A stretch of DNA of 64,000 nt from positions 62,001-126,000 of the forward strand of contig JAJJXM010000018.1 in assembly GCA_024516155.1 (NCBI GenBank), written 5' to 3'. Under the pieces are notes generated by a model. That model searched no databases and was not told the DNA's origin. It worked only from the letters and a program-made list of their open reading frames with translations. Positions 1 through 13,540 of the stretch are shown piece after piece (positions within the stretch are counted from its first letter, which is position 1; each line of letters begins with the position of its first letter). The position numbers and the translations under genes are program-made. The stretch comes from Pyronema omphalodes (Eukaryota > Ascomycota > Pezizomycetes > Pezizales > Pyronemataceae).

Positions 1-193
1 GAGTCCAGCCGGTGATTGGTACCGGTGTGAGTCAACAGTCCATCCAGCGCGCCGTGAACTCCGGTGCCGTTCCGAAACACACCAATGTATGGGAAGTGCC
101 GTCGCTCGTCGGCCGTCGGAACACTATCGGGACTCGGCTGTGATCAGCTGATGTGGTGACGGTGATGGCGATTAGTCGCTATGACATCGGATC

Positions 194-221
194 GGGGGGG
201 GGGGGGGGGGGGGGGGGGGGG
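194..221 (+). repeat. poly-G tract (G28)
   Basis: An uninterrupted run of 28 G residues is visible on the plus strand. Runs this long are prone to length error in sequencing, so the exact count is uncertain. Confidence 0.9.
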
Positions 222-292
222 TTTATGGAAATTGGATACCTATACTTCGAACGTGATCTTAATCGTGAGAGAATTTATATTTATATATATTT

Positions 293-366
293 TGGGGGGG
301 GGAGGGAGGAGGGAGGAGGGAGGAGGGAGGAGGGAGGAGGGAGGAGGGAGGAGGGAGGAGGGAGGA
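293..366 (+). repeat. GGGAGGA heptamer array
   Basis: About ten tandem copies of the 7 bp unit GGGAGGA follow a short G run. The strand is purine-only here, and the regularly spaced GGG triplets could support G-quadruplex or triplex structure. That structural point is inference. Confidence 0.9.
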
Positions 367-3300
367 AAATTAATCAATGCCTGTATGTATACATACAAGA
401 CACGGCGATAGCGAACAGGGCTCATCGCAGCATCGCTTAGCTTCAAGATGAGGATGATGATGCTGCGTGATGATCGATTGATCCTGGATGAAGCGGATAC
501 CCGTACATAGTGGTAACGCTACCTGAGCTAAGTTAGTTCCCGTCTAGATACATACGATACATACAGCTCACCGGTGGCAGGTGGCAGGTGCTGCGGTGCT
601 GCGGTGCTGCGGTGCATCGTATCTACCCATATCATCAATCAGCGGCCACCAGTCATCAGTCAGCGACCTACCCATCGCCCATAACCCATCAAATTTCACC
701 GGAGCTGAGCATCGCTATAACTAATTACCGGTAACACTGGTTCGGTGGTCCCGAATAGTTACATCTCTGCATCTCGGCCTCCATCTATCTCATCGAACGG
801 ATCCATTCCGTCGGTGCTGAGGTTATTTCCTTCGGACTTCGAATCTCAAATTTCAACGACGTCGGCATGCATATGATCCCGATTACCATTTATATACAGA
901 ATTAAAATTCCACCCTCTCGGCCCGTCCGTATCAACCAGTCACCGACTGACCAATAAGAATCTTTACTCCCGTCCCGCCGCGCCCTGCTGCCGATCTCCT
1001 CCGTAGTGAACCCTATATATACCTACCACTTGTATCCACAGCTTCTATCCCGTCCGTCATGTGGTTGGTTGAGTTGATTGGATAGAAATTAAAAATTAAA
1101 ATCGTCGTGCAGGATCGAATAGGCACCCGATTTCAATTCGTCAATTATCGCCGGTCCCTGCCAAGACCGGTACCTGCTGCTATTGCTGCTGCTGCTGCAT
1201 CTCGGTTCGTTGGTTCCAATTGTGGGCTCGGGAAGTCGGTGTATGCTGCATACAGGGTACCCTACCCTACCTTATGTATCCGGCCTATCGTTTTGTTTGG
1301 ATATTCAATATGAGAATTGTGTATACCGTTATCTACTATATGGTTAAGGTTTTTGATAGAGTTGGGGGTTTGTTTTGGTTTGTGGGGGATGTCTTGGAGT
1401 TTGAAGTATGGTGCTTTGATATCGATGCTTTGATGCTTTGATGATTTGATGATTCGTTGATTATCGATATCGGTGCATTGGTACCTTTGTGTATAATGTG
1501 GCGAAAGTCTGCGAAAGTCTGTGAAAGTCTGCGATGCTGCGAATGTTATATACATATCGAGCGTGGTAACATGGGAAAAATGGAAAAAAAAAAGGGGAAA
1601 TAATAGAAACTGGAAAGATATGGGAACTGGAAAGATATGGGAACTGGAAAGATATGGGAATAGGGAATAAACATGACTCTTCGTGCGAAAACTTATTACA
1701 TGCTATATCTTGAAGCACCGATTCATCATTCATCATTTATTCCTGTTCCTGTTCCTGTCGATCATTTTCCTATTTCATCTCATCTCGTCTGTCCCTTCCC
1801 TGGGCCTTATAAAAAGTTCTCATGTAATAACGAGGCGACGTTTATGGTTGCGTGTATTTACTCACCCCGCCCCTCAAGTTGTTTATTTATTGTTTACTAC
1901 ACCAATACCGGGGAAATAAGATTCCGTAGCTAGTAGCTAGTGAATGGTGGATGGTGGATATAGCGGAATTGGATCTAACGGTATTGCGCGGAGTGGTGTT
2001 GAGGTATGGTGTTTCGGATATATAGGATATATAGGATATATGAAACAGTGGAATATTGAAACAGTGGAATATTGAAATATTGAAACGGCTTTTGAATTTT
2101 CTTCAAGATGTAGAATATCCAGTCCCCAATAGTAACAGATATAGATTATCTTATCATTTATCATTTATTGTACCGTATACCGTATACCGCGGATCCCATT
2201 TTCTTCCTCCTTTTTTTTTTCTGGTGACAAGATGCGATAGGATAAATAAAATACACGCAGCACAGCTATATCCCTGGTTCTGTTTCATTTATATAATTCA
2301 TTTATATGATCCACAAAGTCATATAAAAATCATCAAAAGTCAAAACCAAAACCCTCAATACACCCGAAGATCCTAAAACCACAAAAGCAACCGACCGACC
2401 GACTGAAAATTGAGCCCGTCCATACCCGTTTCGAAAGTTCCACGGCTTTAATTCTGATCAATGGGTTTGAATTGAAATTGTTTCGTATATAGGTATGTAT
2501 TACCTATCTCCGGCTTGGGGGTTTGATTGTCGGTCGGTCGGGCGGTTGGTTGGTCGGGCGGGCGGGTTTGTTGTATATGTATGTATGTATTGATTGATTG
2601 ATTGAAGATTCTCTGGGAACTGCGAGGGTTTCATGTAATCCGGTGGAAAATAATTCCTCGTGCGAGAGTGAGAGTGAGGATGAGAGAGTCGGTAGGGTAT
2701 GAACTGCCGCTTGTAATGTGTTTGTGTAACGTTGGTGTAATCGTTGTGTAAGCTGCAATACTGGATTCATTGTATTCGGAATATTCGGAATATTCGGAAT
2801 GGCAAAGTAAAGAAAAGTAAAGTAAAGGGAAGGGAAGGGCTTTTTGTGTGTTTTGAAACTTTTGAAACTTTTGAAACTTCTGAAATCACGGGCGACGGTG
2901 TAGATGTAGGGATGTAAAGATGTAAAGATATTTAGATATTTAGATGATTAGATGTAGCGACAGAACGGTTTTATTCCATGAATATTTGTAACTGGATACC
3001 TCAAGGCTCATCCTAATATTTTATGATATTAGAATATTTGAACATTTGAAGACTTTCATTTTAGGCATTTAAAGACCAGATTTGGATAATTATGTATCAA
3101 GTGACAGAAAAATATTGTTAGAACTTCATAGTTCATATTTCAGAGTTTAAAGTTCAAATATACAAATAGAAAATAGAAAATAAAAAATAGAAAACCAGAA
3201 CCCCACCTGTGGAAGGCAAAGAAAAATTTGATACTTTCCTTGCTTTCTGTCATTCTAATAATTACACAGACTACAATCGACCAACAAGAACCAACACCGG

Positions 3301-4480
3301 TTATGTATGTTTCATTCCATCCGTCAGTCCATTAATTCCGTCATGAAACAAAACCTATAATTTGTCATCCGTCATTTGTTACACACTCTCTGTTCTGTGT
3401 TAAATATACATTCATCATATATTTACTACGGTGCAGCACTATATATTGGATTTGTTGTGTATCAATATATATGTAAAGAATGTCGACATATAGTATATCT
3501 ACCACCTATGCACATATCTGTACATATATAAACACTACACTATACTATAATTAGACCTACCAGACCTGCCAAACCGATTAAATTGACTTAGTTCCGTGGT
3601 TCCTTGGTTCCATGGTTCCATGGTTCCGTAGTTGTTGATCAGTCGGTAGTACATATCCAAGCTCATCTGATCTGATCACCTCGCCAACGCAAGTTCAGTA
3701 CCAGCTTTAAATATATTATAGTTACACCACACCACGGTTGCCATTCTAGCTATGACTATGTCATAATGATAGGAATACGTAGGAATGCTATAACTTGGTG
3801 TGGGGGGTGGGGGGGTTACTTTCGTCCTCGACTCCTCGACTCCTGACTCCTCGACTCCTCGGGAACTTACATGAAGATTTCATATTGACGTTTTATATTA
3901 CGGAATTGATATCGATACCCTATTCAGTTGTACAACTACATTGTTATGTGGATGAAATAGTACTGTACCTACTACTCAGGATATGGAAATAGTCATATAT
4001 GTGATTCATATGATTCATATAATTCATATGATTCATATAATTATAATCCACGACTAGAAAACAAAAAACAAAACAAAACAAAAAAACTAAAAAATAATCC
4101 AAAAGATTGGGTACTTGTATATATATAAGTTCCAACTGCTACATTCATTTCCAGTGTTCACCGGGCCCATCAACACCCGATCTCTTAATACCTTGAGATG
4201 GAAGCTTTCTACATGCCGCTACATGCCGCCATATCTATCACTGATTAACAACATATAACCATATATCCATATAACCAAACCCATCCCATCCCATACACAT
4301 GGCACACCTATCTACTTACGTACCTACCTACCTATGTACCTAGTAGCTGCTCACATATCTTACTTACCCTACTTACCCTCCTTACCCTACGCCCATATGC
4401 CCATATGCCCATATCATTCCTAAAGGCTAAAGACCAAAGCAAGCAACTACTTCAATACTTCCGTAACTCCAACCATTCCA

Positions 4481-4727
4481 AACTTCAAAACCTCAAAACC
4501 TCAAAACCTTAAAACCTCAAAACCTCAAAACCTCAAAACCTCAAAACCTCAAAACCTCAAAACCTCAAAACCTCAAACCCTCAAACCCTCAAACCCTCAA
4601 ACCCTCAAACCCTCAAACCCTCAAACCCTCAAACCTCAAACCCTCAAACCCTCAAAACCTCAAAACCCCCAATCTCAAAACCCCCAATCTCAAAACCCCC
4701 AATCTCAAAACCCCCAATCTCAAAACT
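4481..4727 (+). repeat. CCTCAAAA / CCTCAAAC minisatellite
   Basis: About 245 bp of near-perfect 7-8 bp units of the form CCTCAAAA grade into CCTCAAAC and end in four copies of a CCCCCAATCTCAAAA unit. The array is C/A-rich on this strand and is followed by a CCTT array. Confidence 0.9.
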
Positions 4728-5449
4728 CAACACTCGATCCCAATCCTTCCTTCCTTCCTTCCTTCCTTTCTTTCATCAAATTTCCCATATATACCAATAA
4801 CCAACAAAACCGCATCCGACATTTCTTCCAGCCGTGGTCGATGTTGGGACGTTGCAATGTTATACATACCATCTTCAATAATCGATTATACTGTGTGAGT
4901 GTTGATTTAAAGTTATATGGGTTTTTGATTTATCCTTGATGCTTCGTGCTTCGCTTCATGCTTCATGCTTCGCTTCATGCTTTGCTTCATCGAGACTCCA
5001 GACAAAAAAAAGACCCCAGAAAAAAAAAACCATAACCTACCATAACTATCACAATATTTCTTATGCGGGCCTTTACCACGATGACGAATCACGATATCTT
5101 CTCCAAGCCTCCGAGCCTCCGAGTCTCCGAGCCTTCGATTCTATACCATCTCACCAGGCAGCATAAGTTGATTTTTTTATTTACCAGTAAGTAAAGCACA
5201 CGAACAAGTCACCAGCACTATCCGATTCAACACCGACCCCACTCAATTCAACACCAGCCCCACTCAATTCAACACCAACGACATTCAACACCATTCGATT
5301 TAAATTCACGATTTTATTTCTATTAATTTTTCCTCAAATTAATTTCTGTTCAGTTCTGTTGTGTTGTGTTCTGTTTAAACCCCTTTATAATCCTGCTTCC
5401 TAACCTGTCCCATTCTTCTCTCCATCTTTACTTTCCCTAACATTAAGAA

Positions 5450-5870
5450 GTGAAAAAAAAAAAAAAAAATGAAAAAATGAAAAAAAGACACCCAAATATA
5501 CGACTAACTTTCAGAAGAAAAGAAAAAGAAAAAGGAAAAGAAAACACCAACCGACCTGACAACCCAACCGAGAAAGATACCAGAAAAAGACATCTAATCA
5601 GAAACATCGACAAACAAGATAAATCCCCTTCATCTCCACCTACATGAAAAAGCTCTTCAAACACATAAATCAGAGAAATCAGTAAAACAAACATAAAGTA
5701 AGTAAGTGAGTAAGTTAGTAAGTAAATCAGAACTGCATCAAGCCAATACCACTCTCCGCCAAACGAAAAAAGCAAGTAAAAAGAAAAAAACAGAAAGAAA
5801 AAACCCCCCGCTAAGAAAAACAAAAAAAAAAAAACCGAAAAAAAAAAGAAAAAAAAAACAAGAACCATCC
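5450..5870 (+). repeat. A-rich purine tract
   Basis: Low-complexity A/G-rich DNA with several A runs of 8-13 bases. It creates a Phe-rich open frame on the minus strand (about 5443-5868) that is an artefact of composition and not a gene. Confidence 0.75.
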
Positions 5871-6718
5871 ACCAATTGATTATTATATCCTAGAATGGTA
5901 TATGATGATTCAGCATAACAAATGAATTTTCCTTTATGTGTTTATGCAGCATGCCACTTTCATCTGTATCTGTCTGTCCCCAGTCCCTTTTGACGTCTCA
6001 AAGTCCCGACGTATCTACTTAATTCCAAGTTCCTCGTAGCATTAAACCACCAAACCACCATAAACTTCCTACCCCACCTGAACCAAACCAAACCAAACCA
6101 TATATCATCCGTGATTATATAACCTGCAGTGACGTCCCTTCTTTCAAGTATCGTTGACGGCGGCGGCGACGGCGGGCTATCGCAAATATCGCAAACATCG
6201 CAAATAAAAAATATTTTCGACGACTCCAGATCGGTATGCACATAAATGTATCGCAGGGATCGCGTTTTCAGAAAAAAACAAGTACGTAGCTCGTATATGG
6301 ATGGATATTTGAGAATAACGTTAGGTAAGGTAAGGTATGGTAAGGTAAGGTAATTTCGCTAGTAATCGGGTATGATGGTAGTTATACGAGACGGGACTAG
6401 ACGAGCTATGTAAAAGGACTTTCAAAAAAAGAAAATTGACCAAGACAGTGAGGAAAAAAAAGAATCGCAACCAGAATCCCCGTAGATATAAAGAACTTTG
6501 AAAAAAAATGAAAAAATGAAATACCCCGATTATTCAACTGAGAATTATACCCAAAGATAAACCGAGAGCAAAAGGAAAAACGGAAAAACATGGACATTTA
6601 ACCTCCAGTAAGTAGAATTCGAGTTGTTGATTGACTGATGATGGTATATGTAGTAGATGATAGTAGATGGTATGTAGTAGTTGGTGGTGGTGGGTAGGTA
6701 TGATTAGGAAAAAGGTGT

Positions 6719-7635
6719 TTAACCATCGGGATTCGTGACCTGTTATTCGTTAGCATTCCACCGTCAGTTATTACTAAAGCTAGAGCACAAAAACATACCT
6801 TGAGGATTCTCCTTGAGTAATCCTGGTTGTCTGCAATAGAACCCACAGAGTCCCTTCGCTGAACCATTCCAGGGTCTAATCTATGATCTGACGCAGGTTT
6901 TTGTACGAATCCTCTAACAGCAGCTGACTTTCTGTATTCCTCCTCAACTTTTTGTCTTCTTCTCTTTCGTAAGAAGACCCAGAAACCGACAGCAACTGCG
7001 ATGACTGCCAAAACTCCGACGACGGCTCCTGCCGCGACTCCAGCTTTGTTGACACCGCTTGATCCACCTTCGCTTGCGCTGGTTGTAGTAGTGCTGGTGA
7101 GTGATGTACTGGAGGTGCCTGTTAAAGTCAGCTATGTATTCCCGACAGCCGTGTCGCGTCATTACTAACCCGAGCTTGTGCTTGTCTTGGATGCACTTGA
7201 GGACCCCTCAGGATCGGTATCGGGGTCTTTTTCGAGACCAGTTTTGTAGACGGAAAAGTATTCTCCTAATCGAGAACCACCTATTCACAACCGTCAGAAA
7301 TAATGTCCCCCATCGCTCGGATGGATGGACCACTTACACATTTCCTTGTCGTAACCTCCACAAGGCTGTTTACATTTGGTGTCGTCTACTCTGTAGGATT
7401 TTGCAGGAAAGGTGTTTCCACACCAACATGAAGTTCCTTTCGTCATGGCCATAACCGCGAAACCTGTTCCTTTGGTACATGCTGGACGACACGCTCCAAC
7501 AGCCATGAAGGTATCCTGTGGAATCGACTCATTCATCGAACCTGCGCTGCTGTAGCAGCCATAATATGAGGCATCCTCAATGGCGGTAGCAAGGCCTGCT
7601 AGAGCAACTAGCAGAGCTGTTTGAAAGGCCTTCAT
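6719..7635 (-). CDS. WSC-domain cell-wall stress sensor
   Basis: A predicted plasma-membrane sensor of the Wsc/Slg1 type, a family that detects wall stress and signals through Rho1 to the cell-integrity MAP-kinase pathway. The spliced model is 7635-7338, 7280-7170, 7118-6799, 6739-6719, giving 249 residues. Visible parts are a signal peptide (1-18), a WSC domain with eight cysteines (27, 49, 53, 70, 72, 88, 92, 100), a short Ser/Thr-rich stalk (about 112-158), one transmembrane helix (162-186) with a basic RKRRR stop-transfer, and a cytoplasmic tail ending YSRRILKVTNPDG. That tail resembles the conserved Wsc C-terminus that binds the Rho1 exchange factor. The last coding exon is only 21 nt. 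Introns are 57, 51 and 59 bp. The stalk is short for the family. The exact orthologue is not determined. Confidence 0.9.
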
Positions 7636-8660
7636 TTTTGGCCCGTCGCGACAGAGTCGTGGTCGTTAAAGTAGTTGTGGTTGTAGTATGTAAGGAGAGT
7701 TTTGTGTGTTGGCTGTCGATTATCTAGCGACCGAACCGAACCGAAGGGAGCCGAGAAAATCGTGACGAAAGTCGGCGATGAATTATTATTGTGACGAAAT
7801 CTAGTGTTCGAGAAACAAACTTCCGTTAGCCAAAATTTCGGTTGTGTGGTGCGCGCTGATGGTTGGCGAGTTTTTCGGTTGTTTCGCGACACGGAGATGG
7901 TGGAATAGTAAGGGGTAAGTAAGAAGGGAAACGGAAAACCTCGCTGTGGTCGATCGTTGATGCGCAAGTGAAGCGACGGTCGCAACGCAACGGAGCAGCA
8001 GCAGCAGCAGCGACAGGAACAACAGGGACAGGAACAGGAACAACAGGAACGCAGCAGCAATAGGATTGAAACAGCACCAGCAACGGAGCGACGGCAGCGA
8101 CACGAACGAAGCAGTAATAGGATTGAAAGCAGTAACAATCGCAACCATGCACGCCTTCATTCGACTTCGCAATTGAAAGTAGAGCAGCTTAGAGAAAACA
8201 AAGCAACATACCTTTCGCCTAACTAATCATTCACGTTCGTCACTTCCACCTGCCTTGAAGCAGCTCCTGTAGACGTCCTGCAATGTTCCCGGCGTCGGGA
8301 GGAATTTCCAACTCGTCTTTCGTAGTGTTGTCGTCGACCTTGGTGCTTAAGGAGCGTGGTGGTTTAGTCTGGGAGTATCGATAGAGTATCGAAGAGTTTG
8401 AAGGGTCGAAGGGTATCGTGTTTCGCTACTCTGGGCAGTGGTGTCGTCCTGGGCTCCTGTTTTCGGGCTCCCTGGTGTCCTGGGCAATACTGTCCTCGGA
8501 CGATGGATGGGATGTGGGTGGGTGGTTGGAGTGGGTTACTGGTGGTCGTGGGTGGGTGGGAATGGTGTTAGGGTGCTGGGAGGGTGTGGCACCGTTGTGG
8601 AAAAGGGAGTTTCTGGAGCTGACAGGGGTAGTGCGGACCTGCGATGCGGCTGCGGAGGGA
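7636..8660 (-). promoter_or_regulatory. 5' leader and promoter of the WSC gene
   Basis: Upstream of the WSC start the minus strand is rich in CTG/CTT repeats (CAG and ACAGGAACA on the plus strand, about 7995-8075). Leu- and Cys-rich open frames on the minus strand here look like composition artefacts of a long 5' leader. No clear TATA box or transcription start could be picked out. Confidence 0.4.
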
Positions 8661-8935
8661 TGAGCAGGCTAGTCAAGCCGTAAGCAGAGGGGAGGAAGAT
8701 CGAGTAGAGGAAGGTGAGGCGGTGATGAAGGACGCAAGGAGAGGAGAGGAGAAAAGAGGAGACGGAGGGAGGCGGGGGGAGGGAGGAGGAAGGGGACGAA
8801 CTGAGATCGAGGGACCGAAAGATAAGATCAGGTATAACCAAGGGGGGAAATCAGGACCGAAGGGACAAGTCAGGGAACCACGGGAATCAGGACTGAAGGG
8901 ATCAGTCTCAGGAATGAAGGGAAATTAGAAAAGTA
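8660..8935 (+). repeat. polypurine tract (GA/GGA-rich)
   Basis: About 275 bp in which the plus strand is overwhelmingly A and G, including GAGAGGAGAGGAG and GGAGGGAGG stretches and later repeats of AGGGACAAGTCAGG-like units. It gives a highly charged open frame that I do not regard as a gene. Confidence 0.7.
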
Positions 8936-11184
8936 AAAAAAACGAAGGGTAGGTACAGTTTGAGAGCAGCAGTGAGCAGCAGTGAGCAAGCAGTGTATTC
9001 CAGGCTCAAATCAGTTCTATCAACAACTCGATCAAACTATTTCAACGATCGATAGTCGAACCCGCAACGGAAAAAATAAAATAAAATAAAAAGAGTGTAA
9101 AATCGCCACTTGCACGAGAGGGGGTCGAAGATTCAAAAGATCGAAAGGAGTGGAACTGGGGTGGAGGATGTGCGAAATAGATGGTTAGGTTGACCTTCCG
9201 TTAGAAAACCTCTTCTTTCTTTTTCTTTTCTTTTTTTTTCCCGCAAGTTCCCAATCCTACGCAGGTGCAGAGAAGACAGGCTGGCAAGTAAAGAAAGGGT
9301 CCTCTATGTGTTTCGTCAATTACCCTTTTTTCTTCTTGTTGCCTGTATGCAGCTATGCAGACCCCCCCTCATCTTGCTGATCTTCACAGCTTCGACAGGA
9401 AGGTACGAATTTCTCAACAGCACGCAAGAAAGTACATAAGCAGAGGTCAGCAACCGGCGAGACAAGTGCGAAGTTACTTGGACACAAGCGAACGAGAAGC
9501 TATTAATCACGGTTCACGAAGCGAAAATATGAAAACTACTGCTCGCTGCTGCTACTCGACTTTTACGGTAAACGAAGCGAAAATGTGGAAGCTATGGCAC
9601 CATACTACTGCTACTCGACTTTCAGAGAGGAACTACTGCTGTTTCTCGAACTTTTGACGAAAACTCAACTTCCAGCAAAAACATAATAATATTCTACATA
9701 CTGCCACTCAAATTTCAGCAAAGCAACACAAAAAACTACTTCTCAAAGTCACAGCTCAGTAAGCGACATTCACCTCCATCCTTATTCATCCCCTCACCAT
9801 CCTGAAACCATAAAATTTTCTCCGTGCAATGATCTCCAAGCTCGGGCGTACCTTACCTTACCTCACAATCATACCATAATTTCGCTTCTTGCGTTTTCTT
9901 TCACACTGACCAACAGACGGATAAAAAAAAAATCACTGACCAACAAGCGGATAAAAAAAAAACAGATTTATAAAATTGACTCCGAGGCGCCCGCCTAGCT
10001 ATAAAGTTATACATACGACTGTAAACTGTTTGTATATGTATGTATGTGTATGGTACCCGCTCATAACACGCATAACCCGCATGCAGGGCAAGAAGGAAAT
10101 TTCCAAGACAAAATGACAAAAAAGACCAAAAGAACCCTGCATCGCTGGTTCCCGTTCCTGTTCCTGAACTAACCGCACCAAAGAAAAAAGTCGCAACAAA
10201 AAACAAAAAAAAAACCAAACACGTGAAACCAAAAAATTAAAAACCAAAACCCTTTTCCAAGCATCCAAAATCGCCCATGCTGCATCATTCATCCGCATCC
10301 ATATCCGCCCGTAGAATAGTATGTAGAATAAAATGCCACACCACCCGCCTATACAGAAGCCCCAGAAGCCCCAGAAGCCCCAGAAGCCCCAACGAAGCCC
10401 GCCTACCTAGTACCTAGTACCTACTGATTTCACCATAGTTTCACAAGTAGTACCATACCATACCATACCATACCATACCATAGTTTCGCCATCCTCGTGC
10501 TGCGAGCTGCGTGTTGCGTGCGCCCCAGCCAGCGAGAGTAATAATCGCCAAGCCAGCTAATCCAACTAATCCAACCAAGCCAGCCAAGCTAGCTAATCGT
10601 TAAGCGATCACCCTGGTCTCCTGGTCCCCTGGTCCCCTGACCAAACACTGATCATCATTGGAATTTTATTGTAGCGTGCACGTTGTGGCACGAGGATGGG
10701 GGGATTCGTAATCCTGTACTGGACTTTTGGATGATGTGGATATGTAGGTTATGAATTATGGACTATGGAGGGAAGGGGGGGGGGGGATCGATATTTTATT
10801 TCATTTTTGTTTTATTTGTTACTGTTTTATTTTATTTGTTTCCGTTTTTTATTGGTTTAGGGCTATAGGATATGGGGATGGAGGTGAGGCTATGGGGTTA
10901 TATACTCACAACACATGCAGCCTAAGACTCTAAGAATCCATGGATAAGTATTTTATTTTTATTTATATTTTATTCATCTCTGTCTCTGTCTATGTTTTTA
11001 TCTCTGTTTATCGCTATTTATACAGAGCTTTTTGAGTATGGGAACTGGTTTGATGATACGGATATAGAGGGATATAGGGATGTAGGGATATAGAGGGGTA
11101 TATAGGTATATAGAGGGATATACATATACATGGCAGCAGGATCCGGCTTGCTGTGCGTGTGTATAAATCATCCCTCTCGCACCC

Positions 11185-11201
11185 GGGGGGGGGGGGGGGG
11201 G
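11185..11201 (+). repeat. poly-G tract (G17)
   Basis: An uninterrupted run of about 17 G residues on the plus strand. Confidence 0.9.
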
Positions 11202-11282
11202 CATGGATTATCATTCGTTATTCGTTGGGGGTTATTTGTCGTTGGGGGTTATGGACCTATGGTGATGGCTATGGTGATGGCT

Positions 11283-11324
11283 ATGGATGGATGGATGGAT
11301 GGATGGATGGATGGATGGATGGAT
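11283..11324 (+). repeat. GGAT tetranucleotide microsatellite
   Basis: About ten perfect copies of GGAT. Confidence 0.95.
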
Positions 11325-11363
11325 TTTGATATGCTGATGATATGGATGGTGGGTATATCTAGC

Positions 11364-11483
11364 TGGTAACTGGTACTGGTAATGGTACTGGTAATGGTAA
11401 TGGTAATGGTAATGGAACTGGTAATGGAACTGGTAATGGAACTGGTAATGGAACTGGTAATGGAACTGGTTATGGAACTGGTT
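11364..11483 (+). repeat. GGTAATGGAACT minisatellite
   Basis: About 120 bp of 6 and 12 bp units built from GGTAAT and GGAACT, the last copies changing to GGTTAT. Confidence 0.9.
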
Positions 11484-12165
11484 ATGGAACTTCAGGTTAT
11501 GATTATGATTATGATGATGTGATCTGCTATAATATCGACTTTTGGCCTTTGGCTTTTGGATATTGGCTTTTGACTAATCGATTATCTACTATCTACTATC
11601 CATTATTTACTATCCATTATCTACTATCCATTATTTACTATCTACTATCTACTATCTATTATCTACCGTGCACCATGCCCTATATACTATTCACGACTCA
11701 TAGTTATATTTATAGTTATCCTTAAAGACAAAGACAAGGAATTATAAAGAATCCGATGCCTTGATTCTTGTTACTGGTATTAACAGTATCTACAGTATCT
11801 ATCAACAGTATCAACAGTATCTACAGTATCTACCAACAGTATCTATCTACAGTATCAACAGTATCCATCAACAGTATCTACCAACAGACCAATCGGCATC
11901 CTAAAATATCCTAAAATATCCCAAGCTCATTCGAATCTCGCACCTCGCATCTCAATCCTTCACAAAAATCTACTTCCCCCATGCATCAAAACAATCCAAT
12001 CCTACCCCCCTTAAAACAAAAGCTTATAAGCTATTATCTATATATCAGGTCTTATGAGAAATAGATAAATTGATAAATTGATAAACTGATAGATTGGTAA
12101 ATTGGTAATCCAAATAATATCTTTTTGACCTTTGGAAAATTGGTGGCTGAAGAAGAGATGCACCA

Positions 12166-12186
12166 GGGGGGGGGGGGGGGGGGGGG
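12166..12186 (+). repeat. poly-G tract (G21)
   Basis: An uninterrupted run of about 21 G residues on the plus strand. Confidence 0.9.
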
Positions 12187-12228
12187 TAAATATGGAGTGA
12201 AAGAATGGTGGAAATGGATTATGAGAGT

Positions 12229-12354
12229 GGGTGTGAGTGTGAGTGTGAGTGTGAGTGTGAGTGTGAGTGTGAGATTGGATGTGAGGCTGGATGTGAGGTT
12301 GGATGAAGGAATATGGAGGTATGGAGGTATGGAGGTATGGAGGTATGGAGGTAT
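12229..12354 (+). repeat. GAGTGT and GGAGGTAT arrays
   Basis: Seven or so copies of GAGTGT (12229-12271), then GGATGTGAGG units and about five copies of GGAGGTAT (to about 12354). Confidence 0.85.
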
Positions 12355-13540
12355 GAAGATGGAGGATAGGGTTTGATTTTCATCATACGCTGGCTGGGAT
12401 CTTGGAGTATCCTTGGGGTTCTTGGGGTTCTTGGGGTATTCTTGGTATTCTTGGTATTCTGGGAATTCTGGGAATTATGGGAATTCTTAAGGAAGTTGAT
12501 GACAAGGAGAAGAGTGGTTTTATGAGTTTGTAGGTTAATAATTCGGTGTGATTAGACTACTCGGGTATATACCATTTTCATGTATATCTATCAAACCCAA
12601 ATTTCTCGCTCCAGTTTCTGGTTCTGGTTTATTCTGTTGATTTCCGTTTTCCCAGTTTTGTTTATTTCTTCCTCTAGAACCCGAAACCCGAAACCCCAAA
12701 AACCAAACCTCACGAAACATAAACACAGATCACTGGACTACACAATAATCATAATCTACCATATAGAAGTCAAATCCAACTCCCATATATATTCATCTAT
12801 ACACAATCCCGTGTCCTACACCCCATTTCCATTCTCATCCCCCATACCCCCAGTTCCATTCCTCCGCATTACATCCATTTCCATTCCCAGTAACCACACA
12901 GCATCACATCGCATCACAACACATTTATAAGACACCGAGATCTCAAAATTTCTCTTCTGCTTTACTGGGCTGTGGATGGGTGGGTTTATGACATGATCTC
13001 AACCCGAAAAAAAAAAACATAGTAATCGAAGAATAGATATACCATTAAGCAAACAGATGAACAGTGTGACATACCATGATGAGTTGAAGCCGATAAGTTA
13101 AATTCCCCGATATTTCAAAAAAAGTGAAGGTATATCTGTATGTATATAAGGATGATGGCGACCTCTTCATTAATCATATACATAATTCGATACAATGAGT
13201 AGATAATTTCTTAAAAACATGCTTCAATATTCCCGATATTCTAGACATTCTCAATCCAGTACACAGCCTTGACATGAAGACTGAAGTTCCACTATATCTA
13301 CCTCCGCCACTTAAATCACTTTCTTGATGCTTGGAATTACCAATAAGCTCAAGTAAGTTGAACCTTTATCATTTCTATATCTATATCTGTTTCCTGAATT
13401 CAAATTCCGGCATAGAATGCAAGTTACACCTCTGTTCAGCCCACCAGTCAATTTGGTCTATAATTCAACACCTCCGTTCTATGGTATCCTTTTTTGTATT
13501 GCAATTCTACGGTGCATTATATAGAACGGTAATTCTATAT

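Larger units (their letters stand above)
1..6718. other. gene-free, microsatellite-rich region
   Basis: I see no credible coding gene here. The longest open frames are short and lie in low-complexity DNA. The stretch holds many unrelated simple repeats: a G28 run, a GGGAGGA array, three CTGCGGTG units near 590-612, a 17 bp unit repeated three times at about 1606-1657, ATTCGGA repeats near 2776, GAAACTTTT repeats near 2855, the CCTCAAAA array, CCTTCCTT near 4748, a purine-rich A tract at 5450-5870 and GGTAA repeats near 6325-6352. The last few hundred bases probably include the 3' UTR of the WSC gene on the minus strand. Confidence 0.7.

Noticed and set aside
5443..5868. 141-codon Phe-rich open frame on the minus strand
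   Set aside because: It arises from an A/G-rich low-complexity tract read on the opposite strand.
7632..8172. Leu/Cys/Arg-rich open frames upstream of the WSC gene
   Set aside because: They come from CAG/ACAGGA repeats in the probable 5' leader and have no family match.
8418..8928. overlapping Gly/Trp-rich and Arg/Glu-rich frames
   Set aside because: They result from GGGTGG and polypurine low-complexity DNA.
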